The position numbers were made by a program, and so were the translations under genes. Below the pieces are notes generated by a model, which was given only the letters and a program-made list of their open reading frames with translations, had not been told where the DNA came from and made no database searches. 41,814 nucleotides of DNA from Pseudomonadota bacterium. Its GTDB lineage: Bacteria; Desulfobacterota; Binatia; UBA1149. The first letter of the stretch is position 1; the number at the start of each line of letters is the position of its first letter. This document shows, in pieces, positions 6,791 through 16,565 of the stretch. The stretch is from the NCBI GenBank assembly GCA_014382245.1, contig JACNKC010000073.1, positions 1-41,814 of the forward strand, given 5' to 3'.

Positions 6791-8707
6791 TCAGTGTTCG
6801 CGCAGCAGCCGGTAGTCGCCCGAACGGATTGTAACACCAGAATGGTCGAAGTAGTCAAGCAACGGAATAGAGTACTTTCGCGACGCGCCGATGAGGTCGC
6901 GAAAACCCGCCGCCGTGATTTTCTCGTTGTCGGCGAGGAAGTCTTTCAGCTGCTGCTCGAGCCCGGTTGCCACCGCCGCATCTACAATAAAATCAGGGCT
7001 TACACGCACCACGAGGCCGCGCTCCTCGAGCACCCTGGCGATGCCGGCCAGGCGCCGGCGCTCGGTGCCGAGGCTGTCGGCCAGGTCGCCCGCAAACGGT
7101 GGCGTGCAGCCCGCCTCGGCCAGCAGGCCGCACAAGCGGTCGGCCAGCGCCTGGTCGCCCGCGTCGAGTTCGGCCCGGTGACCGGGCAGTAGCACGCGGC
7201 TGCCCGCCCGCTCGAGTATTCCGCTGGCAACCATCTCGTCGACAATCACCCGAAAAATCTTTGCGTCCAGGGTGTCGCCGCCAATCCCACCGCTGCTCTC
7301 CCGCCGAAGCTGCTCCAACTCCAGCCCACCCGCGCCCTTGTTGTCAGACAGCCAGCCGCCAACGCGCTCAACCAGGCCATGGCGAAAAGCCTCCAGGCCG
7401 GCCGTGCTGACCACCAGCTGGGCCTTCTTGCTGTCGGGGAGCATGACCAACGACTCGCCGGTCATGGCGGCGAGCTCCCCCGGCTCCACGCCGAGAAAAA
7501 TTGCCAGCTCCGCGGGCGAAGCCCCCAGTGAAGAAACAGCGTCGAGATAGGCGAGCGCGCGTTCCAGCGTCGAGCCGTTCATCATCGTAGACAGGCTATG
7601 CCCGACCTCGCTCTCGTGGGAGCGATGCCGGGGCGCTCGCGGCAACACCACCCTGCCGCCACCCAGGGTGCGGGCCGCCGTCTGATCGCGGATCACGAAG
7701 CGATCGCCGGCCAGCACGATGGCCGGCCGCGAAAGCACGAGCTGCGCCCACGCCCTGCCGCGTGGCTCGAGCGATTCGACACCGTCGAGCCACAGCACGC
7801 GCCCCGCCAGCTCGTCGGTGCCCACGTAGACCCTCACGCGTTCGTGCGACGCCACCGGGTTGCGAGCCGAGGGACGCAGTTCGACCAGGGCGTCGAAGCG
7901 ATCGGTCTCTATCTCCACGCCGGGGGTCGCCACGGTGTCGCCACGCCCGGCCTGCGAACGGTCTACGCCTGACAGGTTCAAAGCAACGCGCTGCCCGGCC
8001 CATACCCGGTCTACCTTTTCGCCGTGCACCTGTATCTCGCGCACCCGGCCCCCGGTGCCCCCCGGCAATACTGCTATTTCGTCACCCGGCGCGAGCGAGC
8101 CACCCGCCGCCGTGCCGGTAACGATCGTGCCGTGCCCCTTGAGAACAAAGGACCTGTCGATAGGCATGCGGAACACCCCCGGCCGGTCGGGACGTTCGAG
8201 CTGGTCGAGGCCGGCAAACAAGACGTCGCGCAACTCTTCGATGCCCGCTCCGCTGCGCGCGCTCACCTCTTGTACGACCGAGTTTTCAAACGGCGTATCG
8301 GCGGCGAGTATCTGTATCTCTTCGCGCACGTCGGCAATGCGAGCGGCGTCGGCGAGATCGCACTTGGTTATAACGAAAATCATCGCCCGGGCTCCGAGCA
8401 GGTGTACGATGTCAAAGTGTTCCTCTGTCTGTGGCATCACGCCGTCATCGGCCGCCACTGTCATGAGCACGAGGTCAAAACCCTGGGCGCCGGCAAGCAT
8501 CTGCCTGATGAAGCGTTCGTGTCCCGGTACGTCGACCAGCCCGACGCGTCCTCCCGAGGGGTGATCCATCCAGGCAAAGCCCAGCTCTATCGAGATGCCC
8601 CGCTGCTGTTCCTCGGGAAGGCGGTCGGTTTCAACCCCCGTGAGCGCCTTGACCAGCGCCGACTTGCCGTGGTCAATGTGCCCGGCAGTGCCTACGATCG
8701 CTTTCAC
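6791..8707 (-). CDS. selB: Selenocysteine-specific translation elongation factor
   Basis: SelB is the GTPase that brings Sec-tRNA(Sec) to ribosomes paused at UGA next to a SECIS. The 638-residue product has G1 [11 protein letters not shown] at residues 6-16, G3 DVPGHERF and G4 TKCD, then EF-Tu-like domains II and III. About 270 C-terminal residues carry winged-helix repeats of the kind that bind SECIS RNA. GTG 8707 is chosen because the GTPase fold starts there ([12 protein letters not shown]); a longer upstream frame is Arg-rich and overlaps selA. The start overlaps the selA stop as GTGA (8707-8704), implying translational coupling, with a weak AGGCGG upstream. Its length matches family norms. 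Confidence 0.95.
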   Translation of the reverse strand: MKAIVGTAGHIDHGKSALVKALTGVETDRLPEEQQRGISIELGFAWMDHPSGGRVGLVDVPGHERFIRQMLAGAQGFDLVLMTVAADDGVMPQTEEHFDIVHLLGARAMIFVITKCDLADAARIADVREEIQILAADTPFENSVVQEVSARSGAGIEELRDVLFAGLDQLERPDRPGVFRMPIDRSFVLKGHGTIVTGTAAGGSLAPGDEIAVLPGGTGGRVREIQVHGEKVDRVWAGQRVALNLSGVDRSQAGRGDTVATPGVEIETDRFDALVELRPSARNPVASHERVRVYVGTDELAGRVLWLDGVESLEPRGRAWAQLVLSRPAIVLAGDRFVIRDQTAARTLGGGRVVLPRAPRHRSHESEVGHSLSTMMNGSTLERALAYLDAVSSLGASPAELAIFLGVEPGELAAMTGESLVMLPDSKKAQLVVSTAGLEAFRHGLVERVGGWLSDNKGAGGLELEQLRRESSGGIGGDTLDAKIFRVIVDEMVASGILERAGSRVLLPGHRAELDAGDQALADRLCGLLAEAGCTPPFAGDLADSLGTERRRLAGIARVLEERGLVVRVSPDFIVDAAVATGLEQQLKDFLADNEKITAAGFRDLIGASRKYSIPLLDYFDHSGVTIRSGDYRLLREH

Positions 8708-10146
8708 TTGCCGCCTGTTGACCGCGGCTTGCCACCTGTCCGGGAAACGCCACCTGCCCGGGAGCCTTCTCCAACGAGAGACTCGGCGTCTTTGACCGCC
8801 GCGAGGTCGAGCAGGAACACGTCGCCTTCTATGCGTCCGATGACCGGTCTTGAAAGCTCTCTGAACCTGCGGGCAATGCCGTCGGCGCTGTCGCAAGACG
8901 AAGTGACCGCCACTGCCCTCGACTCTATGTCTACGCCCGGTTGCGCACCGCTGCCCACGCGCGCGCGCGAAGGTCGCAACTCCACGTTGTAATCCTCGCC
9001 CAGCCAGACCGCCACGAGCTCGGTGGCCCTGGCCCCGAGTTCATCGAGCAGTTGAACGTCGCGCGAAAGAAAATCCAGTGTTGGCACGAGCTTTTCGGGC
9101 TGGGGCTTGAAGCGATAAATCCTCAGCGTCGCGTCGAGAGCGGCCAGGGTCATCTTGTCACAGCGCAGCGCGCGCTTGAGCGGACTGCGACGCAGTTGCT
9201 CGACGAGATCTCGACGGCCGACCACGATGCCACACTGCGGGCCGCCCAGCAGCTTGTCACCACTGAAGGTCACCAGGTCGGCGCCAGCGAGCAGCCTGTC
9301 AGCCACGAGCGGTTCGCCGGGCAATCCCCAGCGCGACAGGTCGAGCAGGGCACCCGAACCGAGATCCTCGACCACGTGCAGGCCGGGTCTCGCCGACGCC
9401 AGCCCGGCCAGCTCGGCTATGGACACTGCCGAGGTAAAACCCTCCACGCGGTAATTGCTCGGGTGCACCTTGAGCAGCATGGCCGAATTAACGCCAAGGG
9501 CCTGTTCGTAATCGGCCAGGTGGGTACGGTTGGTGGTGCCGACTTCTCGCATCAACGCACCGCTGGCGGCCATGACATCGGGGATACGAAACGAGCCACC
9601 GATCTCTACCAGTTCGCCGCGTGACACGAGCACCTCGCGGCCCTCGGCCAGCGAAGCCAGCGTGAGCAGGACGGCGGCGGCGTTGTTGTTAACCACCGTC
9701 GCGGCCTCGGCACCGGTGAGCGCGACCAGGTGCTGCTCGACGATCGAATCCCGGTCACCGCGGCCGGCGCTGTCGATATCGTACTCCAGGGCGCAGGGCG
9801 CGGTGGCGGCCCGCAGCGCCGCCTCGGCAGCCTCGTCCGCGAGCAGGGCGCGCCCGAGGTTGGTGTGAAGGATAACCCCGGTGGCGTTGACCATCTCGGC
9901 GGGAGCAGACCGCTCGCCCGATTCGAGCAGCGCGGCAGCGGCCAGGCCAACAGCGTCGGCGCTGAGCTCCTCGTCGGCCAGCTCTTCCTGCGCCAGCAGG
10001 ACGCGCCGCAAGGCTTCGATAACCTTCCGGGTAGCCTCGACCAGTGCCGTCCGCGACCAGCGCTCGAGCAGCGACCGCCCACGCGAGCCCGCGAGAACGC
10101 TGTCCACAGAGGGAAGATCGGCGAGTTTGTCTGAACGCGCAGCCAC
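8704..10146 (-). CDS. selA: L-seryl-tRNA(Sec) selenium transferase
   Basis: SelA is the PLP enzyme that converts Ser-tRNA(Sec) to Sec-tRNA(Sec) using selenophosphate. Visible features are the N-terminal [55 protein letters not shown] and the PLP lysine in [11 protein letters not shown]. From GTG 10146 the product has 480 residues and that lysine is K298, close to K295 of E. coli SelA, which favours this start. The frame stays open to ATG 10248, giving a 34-residue Arg/Pro/Gly extension with no clear ribosome binding site and a start only 2 bp from the divergent gene at 10251; that longer form cannot be excluded. The C-terminus ends in a Gly/Ser/Arg tail (residues about 457-480) not typical of the family. 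First gene of selA-selB-selD. Confidence 0.94.
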   Translation of the reverse strand: MAARSDKLADLPSVDSVLAGSRGRSLLERWSRTALVEATRKVIEALRRVLLAQEELADEELSADAVGLAAAALLESGERSAPAEMVNATGVILHTNLGRALLADEAAEAALRAATAPCALEYDIDSAGRGDRDSIVEQHLVALTGAEAATVVNNNAAAVLLTLASLAEGREVLVSRGELVEIGGSFRIPDVMAASGALMREVGTTNRTHLADYEQALGVNSAMLLKVHPSNYRVEGFTSAVSIAELAGLASARPGLHVVEDLGSGALLDLSRWGLPGEPLVADRLLAGADLVTFSGDKLLGGPQCGIVVGRRDLVEQLRRSPLKRALRCDKMTLAALDATLRIYRFKPQPEKLVPTLDFLSRDVQLLDELGARATELVAVWLGEDYNVELRPSRARVGSGAQPGVDIESRAVAVTSSCDSADGIARRFRELSRPVIGRIEGDVFLLDLAAVKDAESLVGEGSRAGGVSRTGGKPRSTGGK

Positions 10147-10250
10147 GGCCGGTAATCTGCCCCTTTCCCACCCGCCAGACAAACGGACCGGGGGAAAGGA
10201 CGGTCTCCCCCCGCTTGACCTTGGACGGTGCCGCGTGAAAGCATTCATGC

Positions 10251-11558
10251 ATGTCGCTGCGCGCCATAGCCACTGAGCTGGTCCAGAAGCTGGTCGACGC
10301 CGGCCACGTGGCCCTTTTTGCCGGCGGCTGCGTCCGCGACGTTCTCCTCAACCGAGAGCCGGGAGACTACGACATTGCCACCTCGGCCCGGCCCGGGCAG
10401 GTGGAATCCATCTTTGATCGCACCATTGCCGTTGGCCGACGGTTCGGGATCCTGATCGTGAACTACCGGGGCCACTCCTTCGAGGTAGCCACCTTCCGCA
10501 GCGATGGCGATTACCTGGACGGCCGTCACCCCGAAACGGTTACCTTCGCCGACGCCCGCGCCGACTCCGATCGCCGCGATTTCACAATCAACTCGATGTT
10601 CGAAGACCCGCTCAAAGATGAAATCATCGATTACAACAACGGCCAGCGCGACCTCGAGGCCGGCCTGGTCAGGGCGGTCGGCGACCCGGCCAAGCGTTTT
10701 TCGGAGGACAGGCTGCGCATGTTGCGAGCCGTGCGTTTCGCGGCACGCCTGGGTTTCGAAATCGACCCCGCCACCATGCAGGCCGCGCGCGACCACGCCG
10801 ATACGATCGAACTGGTTTCGGCCGAACGCATAGCCGACGAACTCGTGCGCGTACTTACAGAAGGATCGGCCAGGCGCGGTTTCGAACTCATGGACGAGGC
10901 CGGTCTACTCGAGATAGTGCTGCCCGAAATCACAGCGATGAAAGGCGTCGAGCAGGACAGCGACTTCCATCCCGAGGGCGACGTTTACCTACACACGCTG
11001 GCCTGCATAGAACAGCTCGAGGCCGGCTGCACGGCAACGCTCGCGCTCGGCCTCCTGCTGCACGACGTCGCCAAACCGCCCTGCCACCTGATCAGGGACG
11101 GACGACACACCTTCCACGGCCACACCCGCGACGGTAGCCGCATGGCCGAATCCATATGCCGACGTCTGCGCATGAGTAACGCAACCATCGAGAGGGTATC
11201 GTTTCTCGTCGACCAGCACCTGCGCCACTGCAACGCCAGGGACATGAAGCAGTCCACGTTGAAGCGCTTCCTCGGCCAGGACGGAATAGAAGAACTACTC
11301 GAACTGGTGCGCATGGACGGCACGTCTTCGAGCTCAGACCTCGGCGATTACCAGTTCTGCAGCGACTCGCTGCGCGACCTGCCCGAAGAAGTCATCAAGC
11401 CGGCGCCGCTGGTCACGGGTCACGATCTCGTGGAGATGGGCATGAAGCCCGGTCCGCGTTTCAAAGAACTGCTGGCCACCGTCGAAGACGCCCAGCTCGA
11501 AGGCCAGCTGGAGACACGCGAGCAGGCGCTCGAGCTGCTCCGCGACCTGATCGACTGA
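10251..11558 (+). CDS. cca: CCA tRNA nucleotidyltransferase / poly(A) polymerase family protein with HD domain
   Basis: A class II nucleotidyltransferase of 435 residues. The head has FAGGCVRDVLLNREPGDYDIAT (GG plus DxD metal site at residues 40-42 region), RRDFTINSM and the RNA-binding RFSEDRLRMLRAVRFAARLGF motif. An HD-type domain follows near residue 268 (LLLHDVAKP, then HGHTRDGSR). It should add or repair the 3' CCA of tRNAs; poly(A) polymerase I is the main alternative and cannot be excluded by eye. ATG 10251 places the conserved domain at the usual distance from the N-terminus, although no strong ribosome binding site is seen. It diverges from selA and converges with pepA. Confidence 0.9.
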   Translation: MSLRAIATELVQKLVDAGHVALFAGGCVRDVLLNREPGDYDIATSARPGQVESIFDRTIAVGRRFGILIVNYRGHSFEVATFRSDGDYLDGRHPETVTFADARADSDRRDFTINSMFEDPLKDEIIDYNNGQRDLEAGLVRAVGDPAKRFSEDRLRMLRAVRFAARLGFEIDPATMQAARDHADTIELVSAERIADELVRVLTEGSARRGFELMDEAGLLEIVLPEITAMKGVEQDSDFHPEGDVYLHTLACIEQLEAGCTATLALGLLLHDVAKPPCHLIRDGRHTFHGHTRDGSRMAESICRRLRMSNATIERVSFLVDQHLRHCNARDMKQSTLKRFLGQDGIEELLELVRMDGTSSSSDLGDYQFCSDSLRDLPEEVIKPAPLVTGHDLVEMGMKPGPRFKELLATVEDAQLEGQLETREQALELLRDLID

Positions 11559-11581
11559 GCGCCCCCGGTCCCGGCTCGCAG

Positions 11582-13048
11582 CTAGATCTTCGCCAGGTAG
11601 GACAGCAGCGCGCGAACGCCGAAGCCGGTGCCGCCCCGCGGGGCATAGGGCCCCGGCTTCTCGGCGAAGGCGGGTCCGGCTATGTCGATGTGAGCCCAGG
11701 ACACGTCATCTACAAAAGCCTCGAGGAACATGGCCGCGGTTATCGTGCCGCCGTAGCCCGCGCCGATGTTCTTGATGTCGGCCACGCTCGACTTGATGTC
11801 GGACCGGTAGTCTTCCACCAAGGGGAGCTGCCACATGCGCTCGCCGGTCTGGTTGCCGCGCGCGATGAGTTCGTCCACCAGTCCCTGGTCGTTGCCCATG
11901 ATGCCGGCCACGCTGCTGCCCAGCGCCACCAGGCACGCACCGGTGAGAGTGGCCAGGTCGATTATGCAATCGGGCTTGTCTTCGGAGGCCACGCAGAGCG
12001 CGTCGGCCAGTACCAGCCTGCCCTCGGCGTCGGTATTGAGCACCTCGGCGGTCTTGCCGTTTCGGTAGGTGATAATGTCGCCCGGCTTCTGGGCCCCCTG
12101 CCCGGGCATGTTCTCGGCGGCCGCTATGTAACCGCGAACCTCGACCTGCGGGGCCAGTGCGGGCAAAGCCTTCATGACGCCCAGCACTACAGCTGCGCCC
12201 GACATGTCCTGCTTCATCCACTCCATCGACTTGGCCGGCTTGAGCGAAAGACCGCCTGAATCAAAGGTCACACCCTTGCCGACGATGGCCACGCGCGCGC
12301 GCGGCTTACCACTGGGCTTGTAAGTCATGCGCAGGAACGCGCCAGGCTCAACGCTGCCGGCCGACACCGCGATGATGCCGTTCATGCCCTCGTCCTGCAG
12401 GCGCTTACCCTGCCAGGCCTCGCAACGTATTCCCGTGCCACGGGTGATCGAGCGCGCGGTCTTTACAAGGTACGAGGGCGTCTTGACGCTCGACATCTCG
12501 TTTACGAGATCGCGCACCAGGGCCACCGATTCGCACGCGACGCCAGCCTCGCTTACGGCCTTGCGGCTGGCCGCGTCACGCTTCAGCCGCGTGCCGTTAA
12601 CAGTGAGCCTCGAGGGGCCCGCGTAGCTGCTCTTGTCGCCCGAACGGTAGCGATCAAAACGGTACCCCGCCAACGTGAAGCCCTCTATGGCCGCCGTGAC
12701 GCGCTCGGGACGCACGGCACCCGAAAGACAGATTGCGACTCTTTTTGCCCGTACCTCGCCCGCCACCGCACGGCCACGCGCCGCAGCACGCCGCAGGTCT
12801 TCGAGGTCACTGTTGCCGGCATCGCCGATACCCACCAGCAGCACGTCGCGGTCGGCCAACTGCACGAGCAGCCTGCCGCCCGACGAGCCCTTGTAGGCCG
12901 TCATTTTCACCCGTCGCGAAACAGCGCGCTTGTCCTCGGCCGACAATTCATGCACCGCGCCGGCCGTTTCTGAACCAAGCGCTACAGGAATGACCAGAAG
13001 GTCATCCTTCAATTCTCCAGCTTTACCCGTTCCGATTATTACTTTCAC
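11582..13048 (-). CDS. pepA: Leucyl (cytosol) aminopeptidase, M17 family
   Basis: A dinuclear-metal M17 exopeptidase that removes N-terminal residues from peptides in the cytoplasm. The 488-residue product has an N-terminal macro-like domain and a C-terminal catalytic domain with VGKGVTFDSGGLSLKPA (metal and catalytic Lys region), MKQDMSGAA and the signature NTDAEGRLVLADAL. GTG 13048 is chosen because GGAGG lies 7 nt upstream and the domain begins at VKVIIGTG; a 16-residue upstream extension (Trp/Arg-rich) looks spurious. A good -35/-10 pair is located just upstream. It converges with the cca gene, with 23 bp between their stops. Confidence 0.95.
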   Translation of the reverse strand: MKVIIGTGKAGELKDDLLVIPVALGSETAGAVHELSAEDKRAVSRRVKMTAYKGSSGGRLLVQLADRDVLLVGIGDAGNSDLEDLRRAAARGRAVAGEVRAKRVAICLSGAVRPERVTAAIEGFTLAGYRFDRYRSGDKSSYAGPSRLTVNGTRLKRDAASRKAVSEAGVACESVALVRDLVNEMSSVKTPSYLVKTARSITRGTGIRCEAWQGKRLQDEGMNGIIAVSAGSVEPGAFLRMTYKPSGKPRARVAIVGKGVTFDSGGLSLKPAKSMEWMKQDMSGAAVVLGVMKALPALAPQVEVRGYIAAAENMPGQGAQKPGDIITYRNGKTAEVLNTDAEGRLVLADALCVASEDKPDCIIDLATLTGACLVALGSSVAGIMGNDQGLVDELIARGNQTGERMWQLPLVEDYRSDIKSSVADIKNIGAGYGGTITAAMFLEAFVDDVSWAHIDIAGPAFAEKPGPYAPRGGTGFGVRALLSYLAKI

Positions 13049-13067
13049 CAACGTTCCTCCGAAGTTT

Positions 13068-13096
13068 CGTTTACGCCAGCCCCACCACCCGGTCAA
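13068..13096 (-). promoter_or_regulatory. Sigma-70-type promoter of pepA
   Basis: On the minus strand TTGACC (13096-13091), a 17-bp spacer and TAAACG (13073-13068) make a good housekeeping promoter. Transcription is predicted to begin near 13061, giving a 13-nt leader that just includes the GGAGG site. Confidence 0.6.
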
Positions 13097-13131
13097 CGCC
13101 GGCTTGCCAGGCGGCCTGCTCGCGGCTACAG

Positions 13132-13896
13132 ATGCAAGCTATGTTCCCAAGGCCCAAGGACCCGACTGACTCCCAGCTGACGGCAACGATAAGAAGGCGC
13201 AGGGAAAACGTTTTCCTCGTGCTGTCGGGTTTTTTTCTGGGCACCCTGGCGATGCTCAACCTGCTCGGCATCACCCGCTTTATTGACCTGTCCTTCACGC
13301 TGCCGTTCGCAGGTGTAACCGTGCCCATGGTCCTGGCCGTTGGCGTGCTGCCCTACCCGCTGACCTTCCTGTGTACCGACCTGTTGTCTGAATTCTACGG
13401 CAAGCGTCGCACCAACGCCGTGGTCATGACCGGCCTGGGACTCAACGCCTGGGTCGTGTTCATCCTCTGGCTCGGCGGCGTGCTACCCGGGGCGGGGGAG
13501 GGCGACGCCAGCGAGGTATTCTTCGGGCTGCGCGAACTCGCCTTCGGCGCCGTCATGGCATCGATGGTGGCCTACCTGGCCGCCCAGCTGATAGACGTGC
13601 AGCTGTTTCATTTCTGGAAACGGCTCACCAACGGACGACACCTGTGGTTGAGAAATAACGGCTCGACCATGGTCAGCCAGCTGGTGGACAGCGTGGCCGT
13701 GATCACGATCACCCACTACTGGGCGGGCGCCCTGCCGATAGACCCTGCGCGCCCGGTCGCCGCCCAGCTGCTTGTCTTCATAAGCTCGGCCTACGTTTTC
13801 AAGTTCACGATAGCGCTGCTCGACACGGGTCCGTTCTATGTTGCAGTCGCATGGCTGGGTAACTACCTGCAGCTGGACCCCGACCAACAGGACTGA
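13132..13896 (+). CDS. yhhQ: Queuosine-precursor transporter, YhhQ/DUF165 family
   Basis: A 254-residue inner-membrane protein with about six hydrophobic helices. It carries the family motifs YPLTFLCTDLLSEFYGKR near residues 75-92, AAQLIDVQLFHFWK in the middle and LRNNGSTMVSQLVDS near residue 180. Members import queuine or preQ precursors for the wobble modification of tRNA. ATG 13132 and ATG 13141 are both possible starts, and neither has a strong ribosome binding site. The gene diverges from pepA and converges with the small zinc-ribbon gene. No queuosine synthesis gene is visible nearby. Confidence 0.88.
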   Translation: MQAMFPRPKDPTDSQLTATIRRRRENVFLVLSGFFLGTLAMLNLLGITRFIDLSFTLPFAGVTVPMVLAVGVLPYPLTFLCTDLLSEFYGKRRTNAVVMTGLGLNAWVVFILWLGGVLPGAGEGDASEVFFGLRELAFGAVMASMVAYLAAQLIDVQLFHFWKRLTNGRHLWLRNNGSTMVSQLVDSVAVITITHYWAGALPIDPARPVAAQLLVFISSAYVFKFTIALLDTGPFYVAVAWLGNYLQLDPDQQD

Positions 13897-13902
13897 GAAC
13901 GG

Positions 13903-14226
13903 TCAGTCGGCCTCGTCATCGGCCTCGTCATCGGCCGGCAGCCGTCGACTCCAGAAGGTACCCTTGGCCCACCACCACACCGCCAGCCCCCCCACGGCGT
14001 AAACCAGTATGCCTTCAAAGAGGCCGGCACCACCGGCCCACAGGAACAGGGCCAGGACCAGGACGGTAGCGACAGCCGCGGTGACCTGTTCTATGCGCTT
14101 CTCGCGCAGGCGCGCGCGCGCAACGTGGGCGCTTATCGATGCCCCGCAAGCAGAGCAGCGGCCGCCCCCCTTGCGGATAAGCGGCCGCCCACAGCCAGGA
14201 CAATCTATACGGGTGGTATAAGGCAT
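13903..14226 (-). CDS. Small zinc-ribbon membrane protein of unknown function
   Basis: The protein has 107 residues. Residues 9-28 form a zinc ribbon (CPGCGRPL then CSACGA). Residues 45-62 and about 68-87 are two hydrophobic helices, the second Trp-rich (GGLAVWWWAKG). The tail is an acidic ADDEADDEAD encoded by a 12-bp tandem repeat. I do not recognise a named family. The 42-nt gap to the upstream unknown gene on the same strand suggests one transcription unit. GAGGCGGGG upstream of ATG 14226 can serve as a ribosome binding site. Confidence 0.7.
   Translation of the reverse strand: MPYTTRIDCPGCGRPLIRKGGGRCSACGASISAHVARARLREKRIEQVTAAVATVLVLALFLWAGGAGLFEGILVYAVGGLAVWWWAKGTFWSRRLPADDEADDEAD
13911..13934 (-). 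repeat. 12-bp tandem duplication in the zinc-ribbon gene
   Basis: CCTCGTCATCGG (plus-strand view) occurs twice head to tail and encodes the repeated acidic C-terminal residues. Confidence 0.85.
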
Positions 14227-14268
14227 TCCGGGGCCCCCGCCTCAAAGGCCAACACCCGTGAGGCTGAT

Positions 14269-14724
14269 TCAGGCCGTGGCCTGCATCGGCGCGTACTCGG
14301 GCTCCGCCTCCGAGGGGAGCCGGGCCACCGTCATCTCCTGCATCGCCTCGGCCAGGATACGGGTCCGCATCCGGGTGCGCTCGGCGTCACGCCACGCCAG
14401 CATGCCCTCGCGCACGTACACCGGGTTGATGCCCAGCATCGACGCTACGTTGTTGAACGAAAAAGTATCCCAGTTGTCGACGTCGGATACCCAGGCCTCG
14501 GCGTCAACAAAAAGCTGCCGCCGCTTGGCATCACGAGCGTGGATGTGTTTCTGAAAACACTCGACGCCGTCCTGAAGTATTGCCACCACCAGCCTGTGCT
14601 CACCGCAACGAAAACTCTTTCGCTTCAGCGCCGCAAAGTACTGCCCCGGCAACAGGACATCGGGTTCAAAAAGATCGTTAAGGCGCTCTTCAGCCTCGTA
14701 ACGAGTACGTTCCGCTTCCACCAT
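14269..14724 (-). CDS. Conserved-looking protein of unknown function with a possible HTH
   Basis: A soluble 151-residue protein with no signal peptide or membrane helix. Residues about 20-70 include LLPGQYFAALKRKS and LVVAILQDGVECFQKH. Residues about 75-112 carry a Trp-rich segment (AEAWVSDVDNWDTFSFNNV) followed by ASMLGINPVYVREGMLAWR, whose pattern resembles a helix-turn-helix. I believe similar small proteins occur widely in deltaproteobacterial genomes without assigned function, but I cannot verify that here. ATG 14724 is preferred over ATG 14742 because GGGAGG lies 6 nt upstream. The zinc-ribbon gene follows 42 nt downstream. A DNA-binding role is inference only. Confidence 0.75.
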   Translation of the reverse strand: MVEAERTRYEAEERLNDLFEPDVLLPGQYFAALKRKSFRCGEHRLVVAILQDGVECFQKHIHARDAKRRQLFVDAEAWVSDVDNWDTFSFNNVASMLGINPVYVREGMLAWRDAERTRMRTRILAEAMQEMTVARLPSEAEPEYAPMQATA

Positions 14725-14943
14725 CGCACACCTCCCAGCCACTCACGAGAAAACGGTACCACCGAGGGCCCGCCTCTCTTTTCCACTCCACCGATGCGAT
14801 CCACCCCAAAGGGCAGCTCCACCACTTCCCGCAGGCCCGGCTGAACCGAACCGCAATGCATTAAGCATGGCACAAGCCCGCCCGAGATTGCAATTATCGC
14901 TGGCCGCCTGTGCATGATCCGCAAAGCGCGGCAGCCGCAGACG

Positions 14944-15258
14944 TCAGACCACGAAGGACTCGCCGCAGCCGCAGCTGCTCTTCACGTTCGGATTTTCTAC
15001 CTTAAAACCGGCATTTACGAGATCGTCGCTGAAATCAACGGTACTGCCATTCACGTAAAGAAAGCTGCGGCGGTCAACGTACAATTTCGCACTGCCGTTT
15101 TCAAAGACCTTGTCGCCCTTCTTCTCTTCGTCGAGCTGTATCCGGTACTGCAAGCCCGAACATCCACCACCGGTGACCCTGATCCTCAGGCCGTTGGCCG
15201 GCCCGGCTTCTTCAACCAGGCCGATTATCCTTTCGGCCGCCTTGTCACTTATGTTCAT
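14944..15258 (-). CDS. iscA: A-type iron-sulfur carrier (IscA/ErpA/HesB family)
   Basis: A 104-residue Fe-S carrier that receives clusters or iron and passes them to apoproteins. The three ligand cysteines are present: Cys33 in GGGCSGLQY, and Cys96 and Cys98 in SCGCGESF. Length is standard. ATG 15258 overlaps the iscS stop as ATGA (15258-15255), so the two genes are translationally coupled. ErpA and IscA cannot be separated by eye, so the symbol is provisional. Downstream on this strand are 219 nt without a gene (14725-14943), in which I see no clear promoter or terminator. Confidence 0.92.
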   Translation of the reverse strand: MNISDKAAERIIGLVEEAGPANGLRIRVTGGGCSGLQYRIQLDEEKKGDKVFENGSAKLYVDRRSFLYVNGSTVDFSDDLVNAGFKVENPNVKSSCGCGESFVV

Positions 15259-16463
15259 CCGCTTGCAACCTCCCGCTCTTCCCGCCTGTACAGCGGCGAC
15301 AGCTTACGCAGTCTTTCGACCTCGGCTATCACTCTATCAGCCGCGAAATCGATATCCGATTCGTCATTGAAACGGCCAACACCAAAACGAATAGACGAGT
15401 GCGCCTGCTCGCTGCTGCGACCGAGCGCACGCAGAACGTACGAGGGCTCCATGCTGGCCGAGCTGCAGGCCGAGCCCGATGATACTGCTACGTCGGGCAG
15501 GCCCATCATAAGCGATTCGCCCTCGACACAGGCAAAACTCAGGTTGAGATTGCCGGGCAGTCGATGCTCCGGATGGCCGTTGAGCTGCACCTGGTCCAGG
15601 CCGGCGAACAACCGCGAGGCAAGCCGCTGCCTGAGCCCCAGCACGCGTTGCGCTTCGTCCTGCCATTCTTCGCCGGCCAGGCGGCATGCCATGCCCAGCC
15701 CCACTATGCCCGGTACGTTGAGGGTACCCGAACGCAGTCCGCGTTCGTGACCGCCTCCCAGGACCTGGGCCTGCAGGCGAACCCGGCGGCCACTTCTACG
15801 CAGGTACAGTGCGCCCACGCCCTTGGGCCCGTAAAGCTTGTGCGCAGAAACAGAGACCATGTCGGCGCCCAGCCGAGCCACGTCAACAGCCATCCTGCCC
15901 ACCGATTGCGCAGCGTCGCAGTGAAACAGCGCACCCTTTTCGTGGGTGGCGGCCACGAGCTCGGCGATCGGCTGCACGACACCGATCTCGTTGTTGGCCT
16001 GCATCACCGATACCAGCACAGTGTCGTCGCGCAGCGCCGCTCGCAGCTCATCCACGCTGACCATGCCCTGCTCGTCCACGCCCAGTGTCGTAAGCTCCAG
16101 GAGCCCCTCGTCCTGGAGTTGGCGGCAGGGATCGAGCACGGCCCTGTGTTCTGTAGCCACGGTGATCACGTGGCAACCACGCTCCCGCAGAAAGGGCAGG
16201 GCGCCTTTTATGGCGAGGTTGTCGGACTCGGTGGCGCCGCTGGTAAACAGTATCTCGCCCGGCTGGGCGCCGATAAGATCGGCCACTCTTTCCCTGGCAG
16301 TTTCAACCAGCGCATCGGCCTCCCAGCCCAGGCGGTGACTGCGACTGGCCGGGTTGCCGTAGACCCCGCCGAGGGCGGGCAGCATTTCTTCGAGCACGCG
16401 CGGGTCCACCCGCGTGGTGGCCTGGTTGTCCAGGTAAACAGTCCTGTCGCCTCGGGTGGTCAT
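15255..16463 (-). CDS. iscS: Cysteine desulfurase, IscS/NifS class
   Basis: This PLP enzyme takes sulfur from cysteine for Fe-S clusters and thio-cofactors; enzymes of this class can also release selenium from selenocysteine. The 402 residues include [27 protein letters not shown], the PLP lysine K209 in [12 protein letters not shown], and the persulfide cysteine C333 in [13 protein letters not shown] with the longer loop of group I enzymes. Spacing matches E. coli IscS (K206, C328). ATG 16463 is the natural start; the ribosome binding site is weak. A promoter lies 34-61 nt upstream. No iscU scaffold gene is adjacent, and iscA follows directly. Confidence 0.94.
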   Translation of the reverse strand: MTTRGDRTVYLDNQATTRVDPRVLEEMLPALGGVYGNPASRSHRLGWEADALVETARERVADLIGAQPGEILFTSGATESDNLAIKGALPFLRERGCHVITVATEHRAVLDPCRQLQDEGLLELTTLGVDEQGMVSVDELRAALRDDTVLVSVMQANNEIGVVQPIAELVAATHEKGALFHCDAAQSVGRMAVDVARLGADMVSVSAHKLYGPKGVGALYLRRSGRRVRLQAQVLGGGHERGLRSGTLNVPGIVGLGMACRLAGEEWQDEAQRVLGLRQRLASRLFAGLDQVQLNGHPEHRLPGNLNLSFACVEGESLMMGLPDVAVSSGSACSSASMEPSYVLRALGRSSEQAHSSIRFGVGRFNDESDIDFAADRVIAEVERLRKLSPLYRREEREVASG

Positions 16464-16496
16464 GGTGTCACGGGTCGCGGCCCGCGTATCATGACG

Positions 16497-16524
16497 ATAT
16501 TACGCACAAGCGCCGGTTATTCAA
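16497..16524 (-). promoter_or_regulatory. Sigma-70-type promoter of iscS-iscA
   Basis: On the minus strand TTGAAT (16524-16519), a 16-bp spacer and TAATAT (16502-16497) form a good promoter in the gap after uvrA. The predicted start is near 16490, giving a leader of about 27 nt before ATG 16463. Confidence 0.6.
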
Positions 16525-16538
16525 GGCATTATTACCGG

Positions 16539-16554
16539 GCAGGGAGCCCCCTGC
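16539..16554 (-). terminator. Perfect hairpin just after uvrA
   Basis: GCAGGG and CCCTGC around a 4-base loop form a 6-bp perfect dyad 11 nt beyond the uvrA stop. No T-run follows, so termination would be partial or factor-assisted. Confidence 0.35.
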
Positions 16555-16565
16555 GAGCAAGAACT

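Noticed and set aside
14866-14893. TGGCAC followed by TTGCA as another sigma-54 promoter
   Set aside because: The two blocks are about 14 bp apart instead of 5, so they cannot form a -24/-12 element, and no plus-strand gene follows closely.
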